Shown: piece after piece, positions 34,404 through 43,031 of the stretch
Layout: every line of letters begins with the position of its first letter
How positions within the stretch are numbered: position 1 is the stretch's first letter
Source: Actinomycetota bacterium
GTDB taxonomy: Bacteria > Actinomycetota > Actinomycetes > S36-B12 > FW305-bin1
NCBI GenBank assembly: GCA_004297305.1
Contig: SCTR01000006.1
Coordinates: 442,129-506,128, forward strand
DNA: 64,000 bases
Direction: 5' to 3'
Notes under the pieces: model-generated
Seen by the model: the letters and a program-made list of their open reading frames with translations, nothing else
What the model was told of the DNA's origin: nothing
The model's database searches: none
Position numbers and translations under genes: made by a program

Positions 34404-34809
34404 GTCGGCTGCGGTGTCGGTGTCGTTCCCCTGGTATTGCTGATCCGAGGACGTTTACGCAGGTCAGACGCGCTTTGGGCTCCTCGAGATCCCCATGGTC
34501 CGCACCATGGTTTGCAGGCTCCGATGGCTGCCCGCCAGCCGTCGACGTGCCGAGCGTGGCGAATGCAGCAGGATCCTCTAATCCGATCGGGCGTTTGCAG
34601 CCCCCGTATGGGGGAGGGGTTTCAATCGCAGCGGTGTACTTAAACCAAGGCCTTCAAAGTCGGCTGAGATTGAAAGAGATTTGACGGTAGTCCTACATTC
34701 GTGGACTTAGAAGCGCTGCGGACAAGCCCGGTCGGCGGTCGGTTCCATCAGTGGGCACGACGACCGACTGCAGGAGTACAACTCAGAGATCCCCGTCGCA
34801 GGCGCGGCG
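34404..34809. other. gene-free AT-richer stretch with inverted repeats
   Basis: No supported gene. Base composition is visibly less GC-rich (especially about 34630-34720) than the neighbours. Inverted repeats include CCATGGT-CCGC-ACCATGG (34493-34499/34504-34510), CCCC-GTAT-GGGG, and TTTCAATCGCAGC paired with GCTGAGATTGAAA (34620-34632/34663-34675, one mismatch). It looks like a relic of an insertion ahead of the toxin-antitoxin genes; no integrase or att duplication was seen. Confidence 0.45.
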
Positions 34810-34815
34810 TAGACT
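34810..34815 (+). promoter_or_regulatory. -10 hexamer of a leaderless promoter for the antitoxin
   Basis: TAGACT, 6 nt before the GTG at 34822. Confidence 0.4.
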
Positions 34816-34821
34816 GGTCGC

Positions 34822-35067
34822 GTGTCCGTGAGCGAGTCTGAGGCGTACGAGGCGGGCATGTCGCTGTCCGCTGACGCGCGTCGGCGGCTGGCACTTCGGT
34901 TGCTCGAGTCAGTGAACCCTGACGAAGCCTTCGACCAAGCAGCGGAGGCATGGCTGCGCACAGAAGCGGCCGCGGCGTACGACGCCCTGAAGGCTGACCC
35001 GTCCCGAGCGGTTCCAGCTGAGGATGTTCGGGCTCGCATCGAGGCCAAGTGGGCCGCCCGTTCATGA
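34822..35067 (+). CDS. type II antitoxin-like protein (addiction module)
   Basis: An 81-aa acidic, Ala-rich helical protein: MSLSADARRRLALRLLESVN in the N-terminal half and RTEAAAAYDALKADPSRAVP with VRARIEAKWAARS at the end. The pattern matches short antitoxins of the ParD/RelB-like addiction-module group, which bind the toxin and autoregulate the operon. Its stop overlaps the toxin start (ATGA), the usual arrangement. Confidence 0.72.
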   Translation: MSVSESEAYEAGMSLSADARRRLALRLLESVNPDEAFDQAAEAWLRTEAAAAYDALKADPSRAVPAEDVRARIEAKWAARS

Positions 35068-35405
35068 CGGGCCGGATCAACCTCACTCCCGAAGCCGAAC
35101 GACAGCTCAACGAGATCGACGACTGGATCGCCAAGACTGCGACAGCCGACATCGCCCGACGCTTCGTCTCGGCGATCCTGGATCACATCGACGGAATCCT
35201 CCTCTTCCCGCTCGCCGGCAGAAGTCGTGAGGACATACGCCCAGGGATGCGGACGACCACCTACCGGAAGCGGACCCTCGTCGTCTACGGGGTCGACGAC
35301 TCGTCGGGGGAGGTCGTGGTCAACGTCCTTGCGGTCTTTCATGGTGGCCAAGACTGGGAGGCCGCACTCAAGTCAGGGCAAGGCGTCTCGGACGCGGATG
35401 CATGA
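35064..35405 (+). CDS. ParE/RelE-superfamily toxin
   Basis: A 113-aa protein. NLTPEAERQLNEIDDWIA, RFVSAILDHIDGILLFPLAGR, MRTTTYRKRTLVVYGVDD and VLAVFHGGQDWEAAL follow the ParE pattern (helical hairpin, then a beta-sheet with a conserved Tyr-Arg region). ParE toxins inhibit gyrase and RelE toxins cut mRNA; the branch here is more ParE-like. ATG 35064 is used because it overlaps the antitoxin stop by 4 bp; a GTG at 35049 would add five residues. Confidence 0.78.
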   Translation: MTGRINLTPEAERQLNEIDDWIAKTATADIARRFVSAILDHIDGILLFPLAGRSREDIRPGMRTTTYRKRTLVVYGVDDSSGEVVVNVLAVFHGGQDWEAALKSGQGVSDADA

Positions 35406-35452
35406 GCCATCCCCGGCGACGCCCTTCTGAAACGACCCGGGCCGCCTTCGCC

Positions 35453-36895
35453 TCAGGTGACGTTTCGGTGTGCGACGTCGGGCTGGACCGGCTCGGCCTG
35501 GCTGGGCCGTAACACAGCTCGGTCCTGCGCTCCGTCCAGACAGCCACCACCCGGGTCGTCGGCGTGCTCGGGAACACCGTCGGACCGGATCGGATCGTAG
35601 GCCGGCCGCAGGATGTCGCGGACCACGAGCGCGGCGAACCAGAGCGTCGCGATGACGTGCAGCCAGATCGCGGCGGCGTACCAGCCGGGCAGTAGCCCCT
35701 TGGCATCCTTTTCCAGCCCGACCAGGTACCACCAGATCGCGACCACGTAGCAGACCTCGGCCGCCTGCCAGATCAGGAAGTCCCGCCACCGCGGACGCGC
35801 GAGCACCGCCAGTGGCAGCAGCCACAGGACGTACTGCGGCGAATAGACCTTGTTGGTCAGGACGAAGGCCGCCACGATCAGGAACGCCGCCTGCGCCAGC
35901 CTCGGCCGCCGCGGCGCGAAGATGATCAACGCCGCGATCCCGGCCGCCGCCAGCAGCAAGCTGATCGCGACGTAGCTGTTCAGCGAGGTCGCCGAGACGC
36001 CGTGCCCGGCCGTCGTCAGGGCGAGCCAGACCGAGCCGAAGTCCTCGCCGCGCTCGCGGCTGAACGTATAGAAGTACGACCAGGAGTACGGGTTGGCCAG
36101 CGCCAGCGGGAGGTTGACCACCGACCAGGCGACGGCCGCACCGAGCACGAACCGGCCGAACTGCGGCATTCGGGCCGCGCGCCAGCACAGCAGGAGCAGG
36201 ACGCCCAGCAGCACCACCGGATAGAGCTTGGCCGCCACGGCAAGTCCGAGTGCGACGCCGGCCCAGCCCTCACGCTGCCGGGACCACAGCAGCAGGCTCA
36301 CCGACGTGAGGGCGAGCGCGAGCAGGTCCCAGTTGATCGTGGCGACGAAAAGCATGCACGGCGCGACCGCCACCATCGCGGCGTCCCACGGCCGCCGAAC
36401 CACCGTCTTGGCCGTCGCGGCGACGGTGACGAGGAAGCACGCGGCCAGCATCACGACGTTGACCTGGTAGAAGGCGCTCCACGAGCCGACCCTGCCCAGC
36501 GCCCGGGTGAGCAGCGCCGCGACGTACATGAACCCGCCGGTCAGGACCGGGTACTCCAGCGGTTGCTGGCCGGCCAGCGGATCCTGCAGGTACGGGATGA
36601 TCCCGTCGGCCAGCCCGCGCAGCGGGTACAGCACCGGAATGTCGCTGTAGCACAGGTGCTCGTAGCGGTCCGGCGACGCCCAGGAGTTGGCCACGCAGGG
36701 CGCCTTGAGCAGGGCACCGGCCAGATACGTCAGGCCGCCCAGCACGAGCAACACCCGGACCGGGGTCCACCAGGTCGCCCCGAACCGGGCCCGGCGGCCG
36801 ATCGGTCCGCCGAATCCCTCGGTCGCCGCCTGCAGTTGCGGGTCGGCCCGGGTGGGCAGGACCGGGTCGGACCTCACGCGGTCATGGTGCCGCAC
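35453..36895 (-). CDS. GT87-family polyprenol-phosphate-dependent mannosyltransferase-like protein
   Basis: A 480-aa polytopic membrane protein with about ten hydrophobic segments. An early external loop holds CVANSWASPDRYEHLCYSD with the acidic motif expected of GT-C enzymes; VYSPQYVLWLLPL near residue 335 is the hallmark of GT87 (DUF2029). Known members (PimE, actinobacterial relatives) add mannose from polyprenyl-phosphate-mannose to envelope glycolipids. GTG 36895 is the longest start; GTG 36877 is also possible. It lies 6 bp downstream of the PBP gene on the same strand. Confidence 0.82.
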   Translation of the reverse strand: MRHHDRVRSDPVLPTRADPQLQAATEGFGGPIGRRARFGATWWTPVRVLLVLGGLTYLAGALLKAPCVANSWASPDRYEHLCYSDIPVLYPLRGLADGIIPYLQDPLAGQQPLEYPVLTGGFMYVAALLTRALGRVGSWSAFYQVNVVMLAACFLVTVAATAKTVVRRPWDAAMVAVAPCMLFVATINWDLLALALTSVSLLLWSRQREGWAGVALGLAVAAKLYPVVLLGVLLLLCWRAARMPQFGRFVLGAAVAWSVVNLPLALANPYSWSYFYTFSRERGEDFGSVWLALTTAGHGVSATSLNSYVAISLLLAAAGIAALIIFAPRRPRLAQAAFLIVAAFVLTNKVYSPQYVLWLLPLAVLARPRWRDFLIWQAAEVCYVVAIWWYLVGLEKDAKGLLPGWYAAAIWLHVIATLWFAALVVRDILRPAYDPIRSDGVPEHADDPGGGCLDGAQDRAVLRPSQAEPVQPDVAHRNVT

Positions 36896-36901
36896 ACCCG
36901 G

Positions 36902-39001
36902 CTACGGTGCGGAGCCGGACGCGCTGGGACGTGGGGCAGTCGGGGATCCCGACGGGCTCGGCGGCGGTGTCGACGCCGGTGTCGAGGTCGGCGTGGCCGT
37001 GGGCGACGGCGGCGTGCTGCTGACCGACGGCGTCGGGGTCGGGGTGACCGACACCGACGGGGTGGACGTCGGAGAAGTGCTGACGCTGGGGCTCGGGGCG
37101 GTGGCCGACGGGCTGGGCCGGACCAGATCCGGTGGGGTGGTGAACTCCTCGACGTCGCTGCCCTGCAGCGCGGCGGACATGAAGGCGGTCCAGATGCGGG
37201 CCGGGAACGACCCGCCGGTCACGCTGGACAGACCGCCGGTGCCCGACAGCGTTTGCGGATTGCCCGCCTTGTCGTCCTTCACCATCATCACCGCGCCCGC
37301 CAGTTGCGGGGTGTAGCCCACGAACCAGGCCGACTTGTTGCCGTCCGTGGTGCCGGTCTTGCCGGCCGCCGGACGATCCAGTTGCGCGGCGGCGAAGCCG
37401 GTCCCGTCGGTGACGACCTTCGACAGGGCGTACGTCACGGTGTCGGCCACGTCCGCGCTGAAGGCCTGCACCGGACGCGGATCGGCCTGGACCAGCAGCC
37501 CGCCGTTGGCCTCCCGGACCTCGCGCAACACCGTCGTTGCCACGGCACGGCCGTGCGCGGCGAACGTGGCGTACGCCGACGCGAGGTCGATGGTGTGCGG
37601 CGAGGCGGTTCCCAGCACGAATGTAAGGTTGTCGGCCATACCGGCGGTGTCAGCAGGGATGCCGGCGCGGGTGGCCGCCGCCATCACCTTGCCGACACCG
37701 ACCTGGTTGGTGAGGTCGACGTACGCGGTGTTGATCGAGTCCTCGGTCGCCCGCAGCAGCGACACCGTGCCGTACGACGTGTTCCCGTAGTTGCGCAGCG
37801 TGTATCCGGCGATCGTGCGCGGACTGGCACCGTTCCAGGTCGACGACAGCGGCACCCCGGTCTCGGTCGCCGCGGCCAGGGCGAACGGTTTGAACGTCGA
37901 CCCGGCCTGCGCGATGGCCTGCGTGGCGTTGTTGAGCGGATCGGTCAGGTAGTCCGGGCCGCCGTACATCGCCACGACCGCACCGGTCCCAGGGGTCACC
38001 GCGGCCAGGCCGATCCGGAGCCGGTCGGTGCCGGTGGTCGGACCCTGCGCCTTGATCGCGGCGACCGCCGCGCGCTGGGCCTTGCGGTCGAACGTCGTGA
38101 CGATGCGCAGCCCGCCACCGTCGATGTCGTCCTCGGTGAAACCCTGCCCCAGCAACTGGTCGCGGACCGCCGCCAGCAGGTAGCCGTCGGTGCCGGAGAA
38201 GCGATCGGCCGACTGGCGCTTGGTGAACCGGGGAAACACCGTCGCGTCGCGTTGCGCCTGCGAGATCCAGCCCTTGCTCACCATGCCATCCAGGACGTAC
38301 GCCCAGCGGCCCTGCAGTTTCGCGAGGTTGTTCTCCGGCGAATAACCGCCCGGGGAACGAATGATCGCCGCCAGCGCCGCGGACTGGGCGAGGTCCAGCG
38401 AGGCGGCGGAGGTCCCGAAGTAGGCCTGCGCCGCAGTCTCGATGCCGTAGGCGCCGCGACCGAGATAGATCGTGTTGAGGTAGTCCGAGAGGATGTCGTC
38501 CTTCGACGAACTGGTTTCCAGTTTCACTGACAGCAGCAGTTCTCGCGCCTTGCGGGAGAAGGTGCGGTCCTGGGTGAGGAACGCGTTCTTCGCGTACTGC
38601 TGGGTGATGGTCGATCCGCCCTGGGTGGATCCGCCGGTCAGGTTGTTCCAGGCAGCACGGACGATACCGGCCGGCGAGAAGCCGCCGTGGTCGTAGAAGT
38701 CACGGTCCTCGGCGGCGAGTACGGCGTGCTGGGCGGTCACGCTCACCTGGTCCAGCGGCACGCTGATCCGGTTGGCGTCGCCGAGCCGGCCGAGTTCCGT
38801 CGTCCCGTCCGACCAGTACACGATCGTGGTCTGCGCCGTGGCGACCTCGTTCGGCTCCGGGATGGTGGTCAGCGCGACCGCGAGCAGGAAGCCGCCGACG
38901 ACAGCGACCACGGTGGCACCGGCCAGCGCCAGCAGTTGCCGCCACGAGGGCAGCCAGTGACGGACGCCGGTGCGATTCCGGCGCGGATAGTCGATCCTCA
39001 C
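36902..39001 (-). CDS. bifunctional class A penicillin-binding protein (PonA-like)
   Basis: Polymerises and cross-links peptidoglycan. The 699-aa protein has one N-terminal membrane helix (about 25-46), a GT51 domain with AAEDRDFYDHGGF (Glu98) and TQGGSTITQQYAKN, and a transpeptidase domain with AGSTFKPF (Ser368, Lys371), EDSINTAY (SxN) and KTGTT. The last ~75 residues are a Pro/Ser/Thr tail. GTG 39001 lies inside a 14-bp direct repeat that also supplies an out-of-frame GTG at 39017. It corresponds by context to ponA1 near ino1 in mycobacteria. Confidence 0.93.
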   Translation of the reverse strand: MRIDYPRRNRTGVRHWLPSWRQLLALAGATVVAVVGGFLLAVALTTIPEPNEVATAQTTIVYWSDGTTELGRLGDANRISVPLDQVSVTAQHAVLAAEDRDFYDHGGFSPAGIVRAAWNNLTGGSTQGGSTITQQYAKNAFLTQDRTFSRKARELLLSVKLETSSSKDDILSDYLNTIYLGRGAYGIETAAQAYFGTSAASLDLAQSAALAAIIRSPGGYSPENNLAKLQGRWAYVLDGMVSKGWISQAQRDATVFPRFTKRQSADRFSGTDGYLLAAVRDQLLGQGFTEDDIDGGGLRIVTTFDRKAQRAAVAAIKAQGPTTGTDRLRIGLAAVTPGTGAVVAMYGGPDYLTDPLNNATQAIAQAGSTFKPFALAAATETGVPLSSTWNGASPRTIAGYTLRNYGNTSYGTVSLLRATEDSINTAYVDLTNQVGVGKVMAAATRAGIPADTAGMADNLTFVLGTASPHTIDLASAYATFAAHGRAVATTVLREVREANGGLLVQADPRPVQAFSADVADTVTYALSKVVTDGTGFAAAQLDRPAAGKTGTTDGNKSAWFVGYTPQLAGAVMMVKDDKAGNPQTLSGTGGLSSVTGGSFPARIWTAFMSAALQGSDVEEFTTPPDLVRPSPSATAPSPSVSTSPTSTPSVSVTPTPTPSVSSTPPSPTATPTSTPASTPPPSPSGSPTAPRPSASGSAP

Positions 39002-39018
39002 AACAGTCGATCCTCACA
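38989..39018 (-). repeat. 14-bp direct repeat spanning the PBP start codon
   Basis: AGTCGATCCTCACA (plus strand) occurs at 38989-39002 and 39005-39018, period 16 bp. Both copies encode GTGAGGATCGACT on the coding strand; only the downstream one is in frame. Confidence 0.75.
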
Positions 39019-39063
39019 GCGACGTCCCCGTGGGCTGGCCAGCCGGTCGAGCGATGCGGCCTG

Positions 39064-39582
39064 TCAGTCCGGCAGGTCCCGCGGTCGCGCCGGAGGGCGG
39101 CGCGGTACTCCGTCTCCCAGGACGTAGGACATCGTGAGGTGGTTCCACCGGCAGGCCTGGCAGACCTCGACGACGTACACCCGGAACTCGCCGAACCGCT
39201 GCGCCATCGCGTCCAGCTGCGGTCGCTGGACGACGCGGCCGGCGTACGGCCCGAGCTGGTCGCCGTACACGTAGCTCACGTGGGTCAAGTCACTGCGCCG
39301 GCAGACCGGGCAGGACCGCGTCGACGGCTCCCCGTGGTGGCGGGCAGCGCGCAGCAGGTAGGGGTCCGGGTCGCAGAAGTCCGAGCGCAACGCCCCGCCG
39401 GAGAACAGTTCCGTCAGTGCGGCACGCCGGGCCAGCGCGTAGTCGATGACGGCGCGCGGTGCCGTCGGGTCGGCAACCGGCTCGGCGGGCTTGAGCTCGG
39501 CGTCCGGGTGCCGCGAGGCACGCGTCCCTGACTCCCCGCGAACCCGGGAGCCGCGGGGAGCGCTCGACCGAGGCGCTGCCAC
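39064..39582 (-). CDS. DUF5318 family protein with zinc-ribbon cysteines
   Basis: A 172-aa protein. The core IDYALARRAALTELFSGGAL to WNHLTMSYVLGDG matches DUF5318, an actinobacterial protein encoded next to ponA1 in mycobacteria; function unknown. Two CxxC pairs (CPVCRR and CQACRW) probably bind zinc. I chose GTG 39582 because TACCCT lies exactly 6 nt before it (leaderless), rather than ATG 39759, which would run through the PadR operator. The first ~35 residues are Arg/Pro-rich and less conserved. Confidence 0.78.
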   Translation of the reverse strand: MAAPRSSAPRGSRVRGESGTRASRHPDAELKPAEPVADPTAPRAVIDYALARRAALTELFSGGALRSDFCDPDPYLLRAARHHGEPSTRSCPVCRRSDLTHVSYVYGDQLGPYAGRVVQRPQLDAMAQRFGEFRVYVVEVCQACRWNHLTMSYVLGDGVPRRPPARPRDLPD

Positions 39583-39588
39583 CGGACG

Positions 39589-39594
39589 AGGGTA
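39589..39594 (-). promoter_or_regulatory. -10 hexamer of a leaderless promoter for the DUF5318 gene
   Basis: TACCCT on the minus strand, 6 nt before the GTG at 39582. Confidence 0.4.
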
Positions 39595-39690
39595 CGCATC
39601 CAGCACCGGCCTCGCTCGGCGTGAGAGAGCTCCTGCCCCCCGGCTGACGCCGTTCGTGAGCCGGCTCACAGCCGGCGTCCGGAGCGTCGT

Positions 39691-39747
39691 TTGCCGTGCG
39701 TTCACCGCGTGTCCTATCGTCGCGATGTATCGGTTCGATACATCGCG
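39691..39747 (+). promoter_or_regulatory. padR promoter and 12-bp-arm operator
   Basis: TTGCCG (39691-39696) and TATCGT (39715-39720) are 18 nt apart. Directly after the -10 box is a perfect inverted repeat CGCGATGTATCG-GTT-CGATACATCGCG (39721-39747). ATGTAT/ATACAT halves match the ATGT-N8-ACAT style of PadR operators, so autorepression is likely. Confidence 0.75.
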
Positions 39748-39757
39748 AGGAGGACCC

Positions 39758-40321
39758 ATGGCGCGGCGCGGGGAGGTCCTCGAGTTCGCGATCCTGGGTC
39801 TCCTGCAGGAGTCGCCGCTGCACGGCTACGAGCTGCGCAAGCGGGTCAACGTCGTGCTGGGACCGCTGCGCGCGATCTCGTACGGCTCGCTGTATCCGGC
39901 GCTGAAGGCGCTGACCGCGCGCGGTCTCATCGCCGAGGACACCGAAACCGGCGAGGGCGCGCCAGCGCTGTCGGGCAAGCGGGCCCGCATCGTGTACCTG
40001 CTGACCGCCGACGGCAAGGAACACCTGAGCGAGCTGCTGGACGACTCCGGGCCGCAAGCCTGGGAGGACGAGCACTTCGACGTCCATCTGGCGTTCTTCT
40101 CCCGCACCGCGGCGGACGTCCGGCTGCGGATCCTGCAGGGCCGTCGTACCCGGCTGGAGGAGCGCCTGGTGCCGTTGCGGCAGGCCCTCGGCCGCGGCCG
40201 CGAACGGCTGGACACCTACACGTTGCAGCTGCAACAGCACGGCCTGGAGGGGGTCGAGCGCGAGGTGCGCTGGCTCACCGAACTGATCGAGCACGAGCGG
40301 CGCGACGCCGAACGCCGCTGA
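39758..40321 (+). CDS. PadR-family transcriptional regulator
   Basis: A 187-aa regulator: N-terminal winged helix (VLEFAILGLLQESPLHGYEL, ISYGSLYPALKALTARGLI) and a C-terminal helical dimerisation domain (about 110-187). ATG 39758 follows GGAGGACCC. It precedes ino1 by 108 bp, as the PadR-like gene does in mycobacteria, and may control ino1 as well as itself; I saw no second copy of the operator in front of ino1. Confidence 0.9.
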   Translation: MARRGEVLEFAILGLLQESPLHGYELRKRVNVVLGPLRAISYGSLYPALKALTARGLIAEDTETGEGAPALSGKRARIVYLLTADGKEHLSELLDDSGPQAWEDEHFDVHLAFFSRTAADVRLRILQGRRTRLEERLVPLRQALGRGRERLDTYTLQLQQHGLEGVEREVRWLTELIEHERRDAERR

Positions 40322-40429
40322 CCGACGCGGCAGCGGCTCGAGCCGCTGCCGCCCCACTGATGATCCCGACCCGCCTGTATGCACAACGCACCGCCGACCG
40401 GCACGGCCGCGGCAGAGAGTAGGACCACG

Positions 40430-41509
40430 ATGGGTTCCGTACGCGTCGCGATCGTGGGCGTGGGCAACTGCGCCGCGTCCCTGGTCCAGGGAGTCGAGTA
40501 CTACAAGGACGCCTCCGCCCACGAGCGGGTGCCGGGGCTCATGCACGTGCAGTTCGGCGACTACCACGTGCGCGACGTGCAGTTCGTCGCGGCGTTCGAC
40601 GTCGACGCCAAGAAGGTCGGCCAGGACCTCGCGCACGCGATCGGGGCGAGCGAGAACAACACGATCCGGATCTGCGACGTGCCGCCGACCGGCGTGACGG
40701 TCGCCCGCGGCCACACCCTCGACGGGCTGGGCCTGTACTACCGGGAGACCATCGAGGAGAGCACCGAGCCGCCGGTCGACGTGGTCGCGGCGCTGCGGGA
40801 GGCGCAGGCCGACGTCCTGGTCTGCTACCTGCCCGTCGGGTCCGAGGACGCCGCCCGGTTCTACGCGCAGTGCGCCCTGGACGCCGGGGTCGCCTTCGTC
40901 AACGCGCTGCCCGTCTTCATCGCCGGTACTCCGGAGTGGGCGCAGAAGTTCACCGACGCCCGGCTGCCGATCGTCGGCGACGACATCAAGTCGCAGGTGG
41001 GCGCCACGATCACCCACCGCGTGCTCGCCCGCCTGTTCGAGGAGCGCGGCGTGGTCCTGGAGCGCACGATGCAGCTCAACGTCGGCGGCAACATGGACTT
41101 CAAGAACATGCTCGAGCGCGACCGGCTGGAGTCGAAGAAGATCTCCAAGACGCAGGCGGTCACGTCGCAGGTCGACCGCGACCTGGGCAAGCGCAACGTG
41201 CACATCGGACCCAGCGACTACGTCGCGTGGCTCGACGACCGCAAGTGGGCCTACGTCCGGCTGGAGGGCCGGGCGTTCGGCGACGTCCCGCTGAACCTCG
41301 AATACAAGCTCGAGGTGTGGGACTCGCCGAACTCCGCCGGCGTCATCATCGACGCGGTCCGGGCCGCCAAGATCGGCCTGGACCGTGGCATCGGCGGCCC
41401 CCTGCTGTCCGCTTCGTCGTACTTCATGAAGTCCCCGCCCGAGCAGTACAGCGACGAGGCGGCCCGGCAGGCCGTCGAGGCGTTCATCGCCGGAACGGTC
41501 GAGCGCTGA
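40430..41509 (+). CDS. ino1: inositol-3-phosphate synthase
   Basis: NAD-dependent isomerisation of glucose-6-phosphate to myo-inositol-3-phosphate, precursor of phosphatidylinositol lipids and mycothiol. The 359-aa protein begins [21 protein letters not shown] (NAD loop) and has [47 protein letters not shown] and SKKISKT typical of the short bacterial enzyme. ATG 40430 gives the usual start; an upstream ATG at 40379 would add 17 residues. Its last codons lie in the repeat cluster that follows. Confidence 0.95.
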   Translation: MGSVRVAIVGVGNCAASLVQGVEYYKDASAHERVPGLMHVQFGDYHVRDVQFVAAFDVDAKKVGQDLAHAIGASENNTIRICDVPPTGVTVARGHTLDGLGLYYRETIEESTEPPVDVVAALREAQADVLVCYLPVGSEDAARFYAQCALDAGVAFVNALPVFIAGTPEWAQKFTDARLPIVGDDIKSQVGATITHRVLARLFEERGVVLERTMQLNVGGNMDFKNMLERDRLESKKISKTQAVTSQVDRDLGKRNVHIGPSDYVAWLDDRKWAYVRLEGRAFGDVPLNLEYKLEVWDSPNSAGVIIDAVRAAKIGLDRGIGGPLLSASSYFMKSPPEQYSDEAARQAVEAFIAGTVER

Positions 41510-41657
41510 GCGAGCGGAGCGAGTGAAGCCTCGACCGTGGCTGAGCGAGCGGAGCGAGTGAAGCCTCGACCGTGACCCATGACCGGAACGGTCGAGCGCT
41601 GAGCGAGCGGAGCGAGTGAAGCCTCGACCGTGACCCATGACCGGAACGGTCGAGCGC
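41491..41657 (+). repeat. tandem palindromic repeats at the 3' end of ino1
   Basis: The 33-bp unit starting CTGAGCGAGCGGAGCGAGTG and ending CCTCGACCGT occurs three times (41506-41538, 41541-41573, 41599-41631). The ino1 end CGGAACGGTCGAGCGC occurs three times (41491, 41584, 41642). ACGGTCGAG and CTCGACCGT (41495-41503/41530-41538) form a 9-bp stem, so each long copy can fold as a terminator. The last copy supplies an ATG in frame with the MFS gene. Confidence 0.85.
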
Positions 41658-41714
41658 GCAGCTAGCGGAGGTAGGCCCGAGCGCAGCGCGGGCATGCCGC
41701 CCCTGCCCCACCGC

Positions 41715-41720
41715 TACGGT
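41715..41720 (+). promoter_or_regulatory. -10 hexamer of a leaderless promoter for the MFS gene
   Basis: TACGGT, 6 nt before the GTG at 41727. Confidence 0.45.
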
Positions 41721-41726
41721 TCGGCC

Positions 41727-43031
41727 GTGGCGATCGCGACCCCGCTGCGACAGGTGCTGTCCGGTCGCGACTTCCGGGCGCTGCTGTCGGTCCGGCTGCT
41801 CGGGCAGTTCTGCGACGGCGGGGTGCAGGCAGCGCTCGGCACGTTCGTGCTGTTCTCGCCGGAACGGCAGGCCACCGCCGCCCAGGTCGCCGTGGCGTTC
41901 GCCGTCCTGCTGTTGCCGTACAGCCTGATCGGTCCGTTCGCCGGGCTCGCGCTGGACCGGTGGCGGCGGCGGCAGGTGCTGTTGCGGGCCAACCTGGTGC
42001 GGGCCGCGCTGGTCCTCGTGCTGGCGTTGCAGGTCGGTGCCGCCCACGACGGACTCGACCTGGCCGTGGTCGTCCTGGTGACCCTCGGCGTCGGCCGGTT
42101 CGTGCTCGCCGGGCTGTCGGCGTCGTTGCCGCACGTCGTACGACCGGACCTGCTCGTGACCGCCAATGCCCTCTCCCCGACCGCCGGCACGATGGCCGTC
42201 GCCGCGGGCGCCCTGCTCGGGGTCGGCGTCCGGGCCGCCGCGGGTGGCGGCGACCGGGGTTCGCTGGTGCTGCTCGTGCTGACCGCCGTGGGGTACGCCG
42301 TGACGGGGCTGCTGGCGACCCGGCTCGCCGCCGACCAGCTCGGTCCGGCGCTGCCGCGCGCCGAGAGCGCCGGACGCAGCGGCGTCCGGGACGTGGTCGC
42401 CGAACTCGTCGACGGAGTCGGACGGCTACGAGTGCGGCCGGCGGCCGCCCGCGCCATCGGTGTCGTCGTGGCCCACCGGGTCGCCTTCGGCGCGGTGACG
42501 GTGGCGGCGCTCCTGCTGGTCCGCGGAGCGTTGGACCCGGGACAGGATGCCGACGCGGCCCTGTCGGACTTCGCCCTGGTCGCGGCGGGCGCCGCCGCCG
42601 GTGCGCTGCTGGGCGCCGTCGCGACCCCGCGAGCCAGCCGCCGGATCGGCCCGGTGGCCTGGTCGGCGGCGACGCTGCTGGTGGCCGGCGCGGTCGGGAC
42701 GCCGTGCCTGGTCGCGGCGATGGTCCTGCCGAGTCTGCCCGCCCTCATCTGCGGCGGGGCCGCGCTGGGTTTCGCCGGTCAGTCGGTGAAGATCTGCGCC
42801 GACACCGCGGTGCAGCGCGAGATCGCCGACGACCACCTCGGCCGGGTGTTCGCCTTGTACGACATCGCCGTCAACGTCGGGCTGGTCGGCGGGATCACGC
42901 TCGTCGCGGTCGTGGCGCCGCCGGACGGCGTGGCGCCGGGGGTGGCGATCGCGGTGGGAGCACTGCTGCTGGCCACCGCCGCCTGGTACGCCGTGACGTC
43001 GCGGCGTCGCGCGACCAGCCGGACGCGGTGA
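41727..43031 (+). CDS. MFS-family transporter
   Basis: A 434-aa protein with about twelve hydrophobic segments, including FRALLSVRLLGQFCDGGVQA, AVAFAVLLLPYSLIGPFAGL and the loop LDRWRRRQVLLRANL between helices 2 and 3 (MFS motif A-like). It is related to enterobactin-exporter/MFS-3-like drug or metabolite exporters; the substrate is unknown. GTG 41727 is preferred over ATG 41637, because the latter would translate repeat DNA (MTGTVER, copied from the ino1 C-terminus). Confidence 0.78.
   Translation: MAIATPLRQVLSGRDFRALLSVRLLGQFCDGGVQAALGTFVLFSPERQATAAQVAVAFAVLLLPYSLIGPFAGLALDRWRRRQVLLRANLVRAALVLVLALQVGAAHDGLDLAVVVLVTLGVGRFVLAGLSASLPHVVRPDLLVTANALSPTAGTMAVAAGALLGVGVRAAAGGGDRGSLVLLVLTAVGYAVTGLLATRLAADQLGPALPRAESAGRSGVRDVVAELVDGVGRLRVRPAAARAIGVVVAHRVAFGAVTVAALLLVRGALDPGQDADAALSDFALVAAGAAAGALLGAVATPRASRRIGPVAWSAATLLVAGAVGTPCLVAAMVLPSLPALICGGAALGFAGQSVKICADTAVQREIADDHLGRVFALYDIAVNVGLVGGITLVAVVAPPDGVAPGVAIAVGALLLATAAWYAVTSRRRATSRTR

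Noticed and set aside
34620-34675. TTTCAATC...GATTGAAA, resembling the end of CRISPR repeats
   Set aside because: A single inverted pair with no regularly spaced repeats and no cas genes nearby.
34401-34684. Two ~70-80 aa frames after the thiolase gene
   Set aside because: They overlap the terminator hairpin region and inverted repeats, have unusual codon use and no recognisable product.
36002-38530. 842-codon open frame on the plus strand
   Set aside because: It lies fully antisense to the GT87 and PBP genes, which have clear motifs. Long shadow frames are expected at this GC content.
41637-41726. ATG 41637 as start of the MFS gene
   Set aside because: It would translate repeat DNA copied from the ino1 3' end. 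The GTG at 41727 has a -10 box at 6 nt and begins at the first conserved residues.
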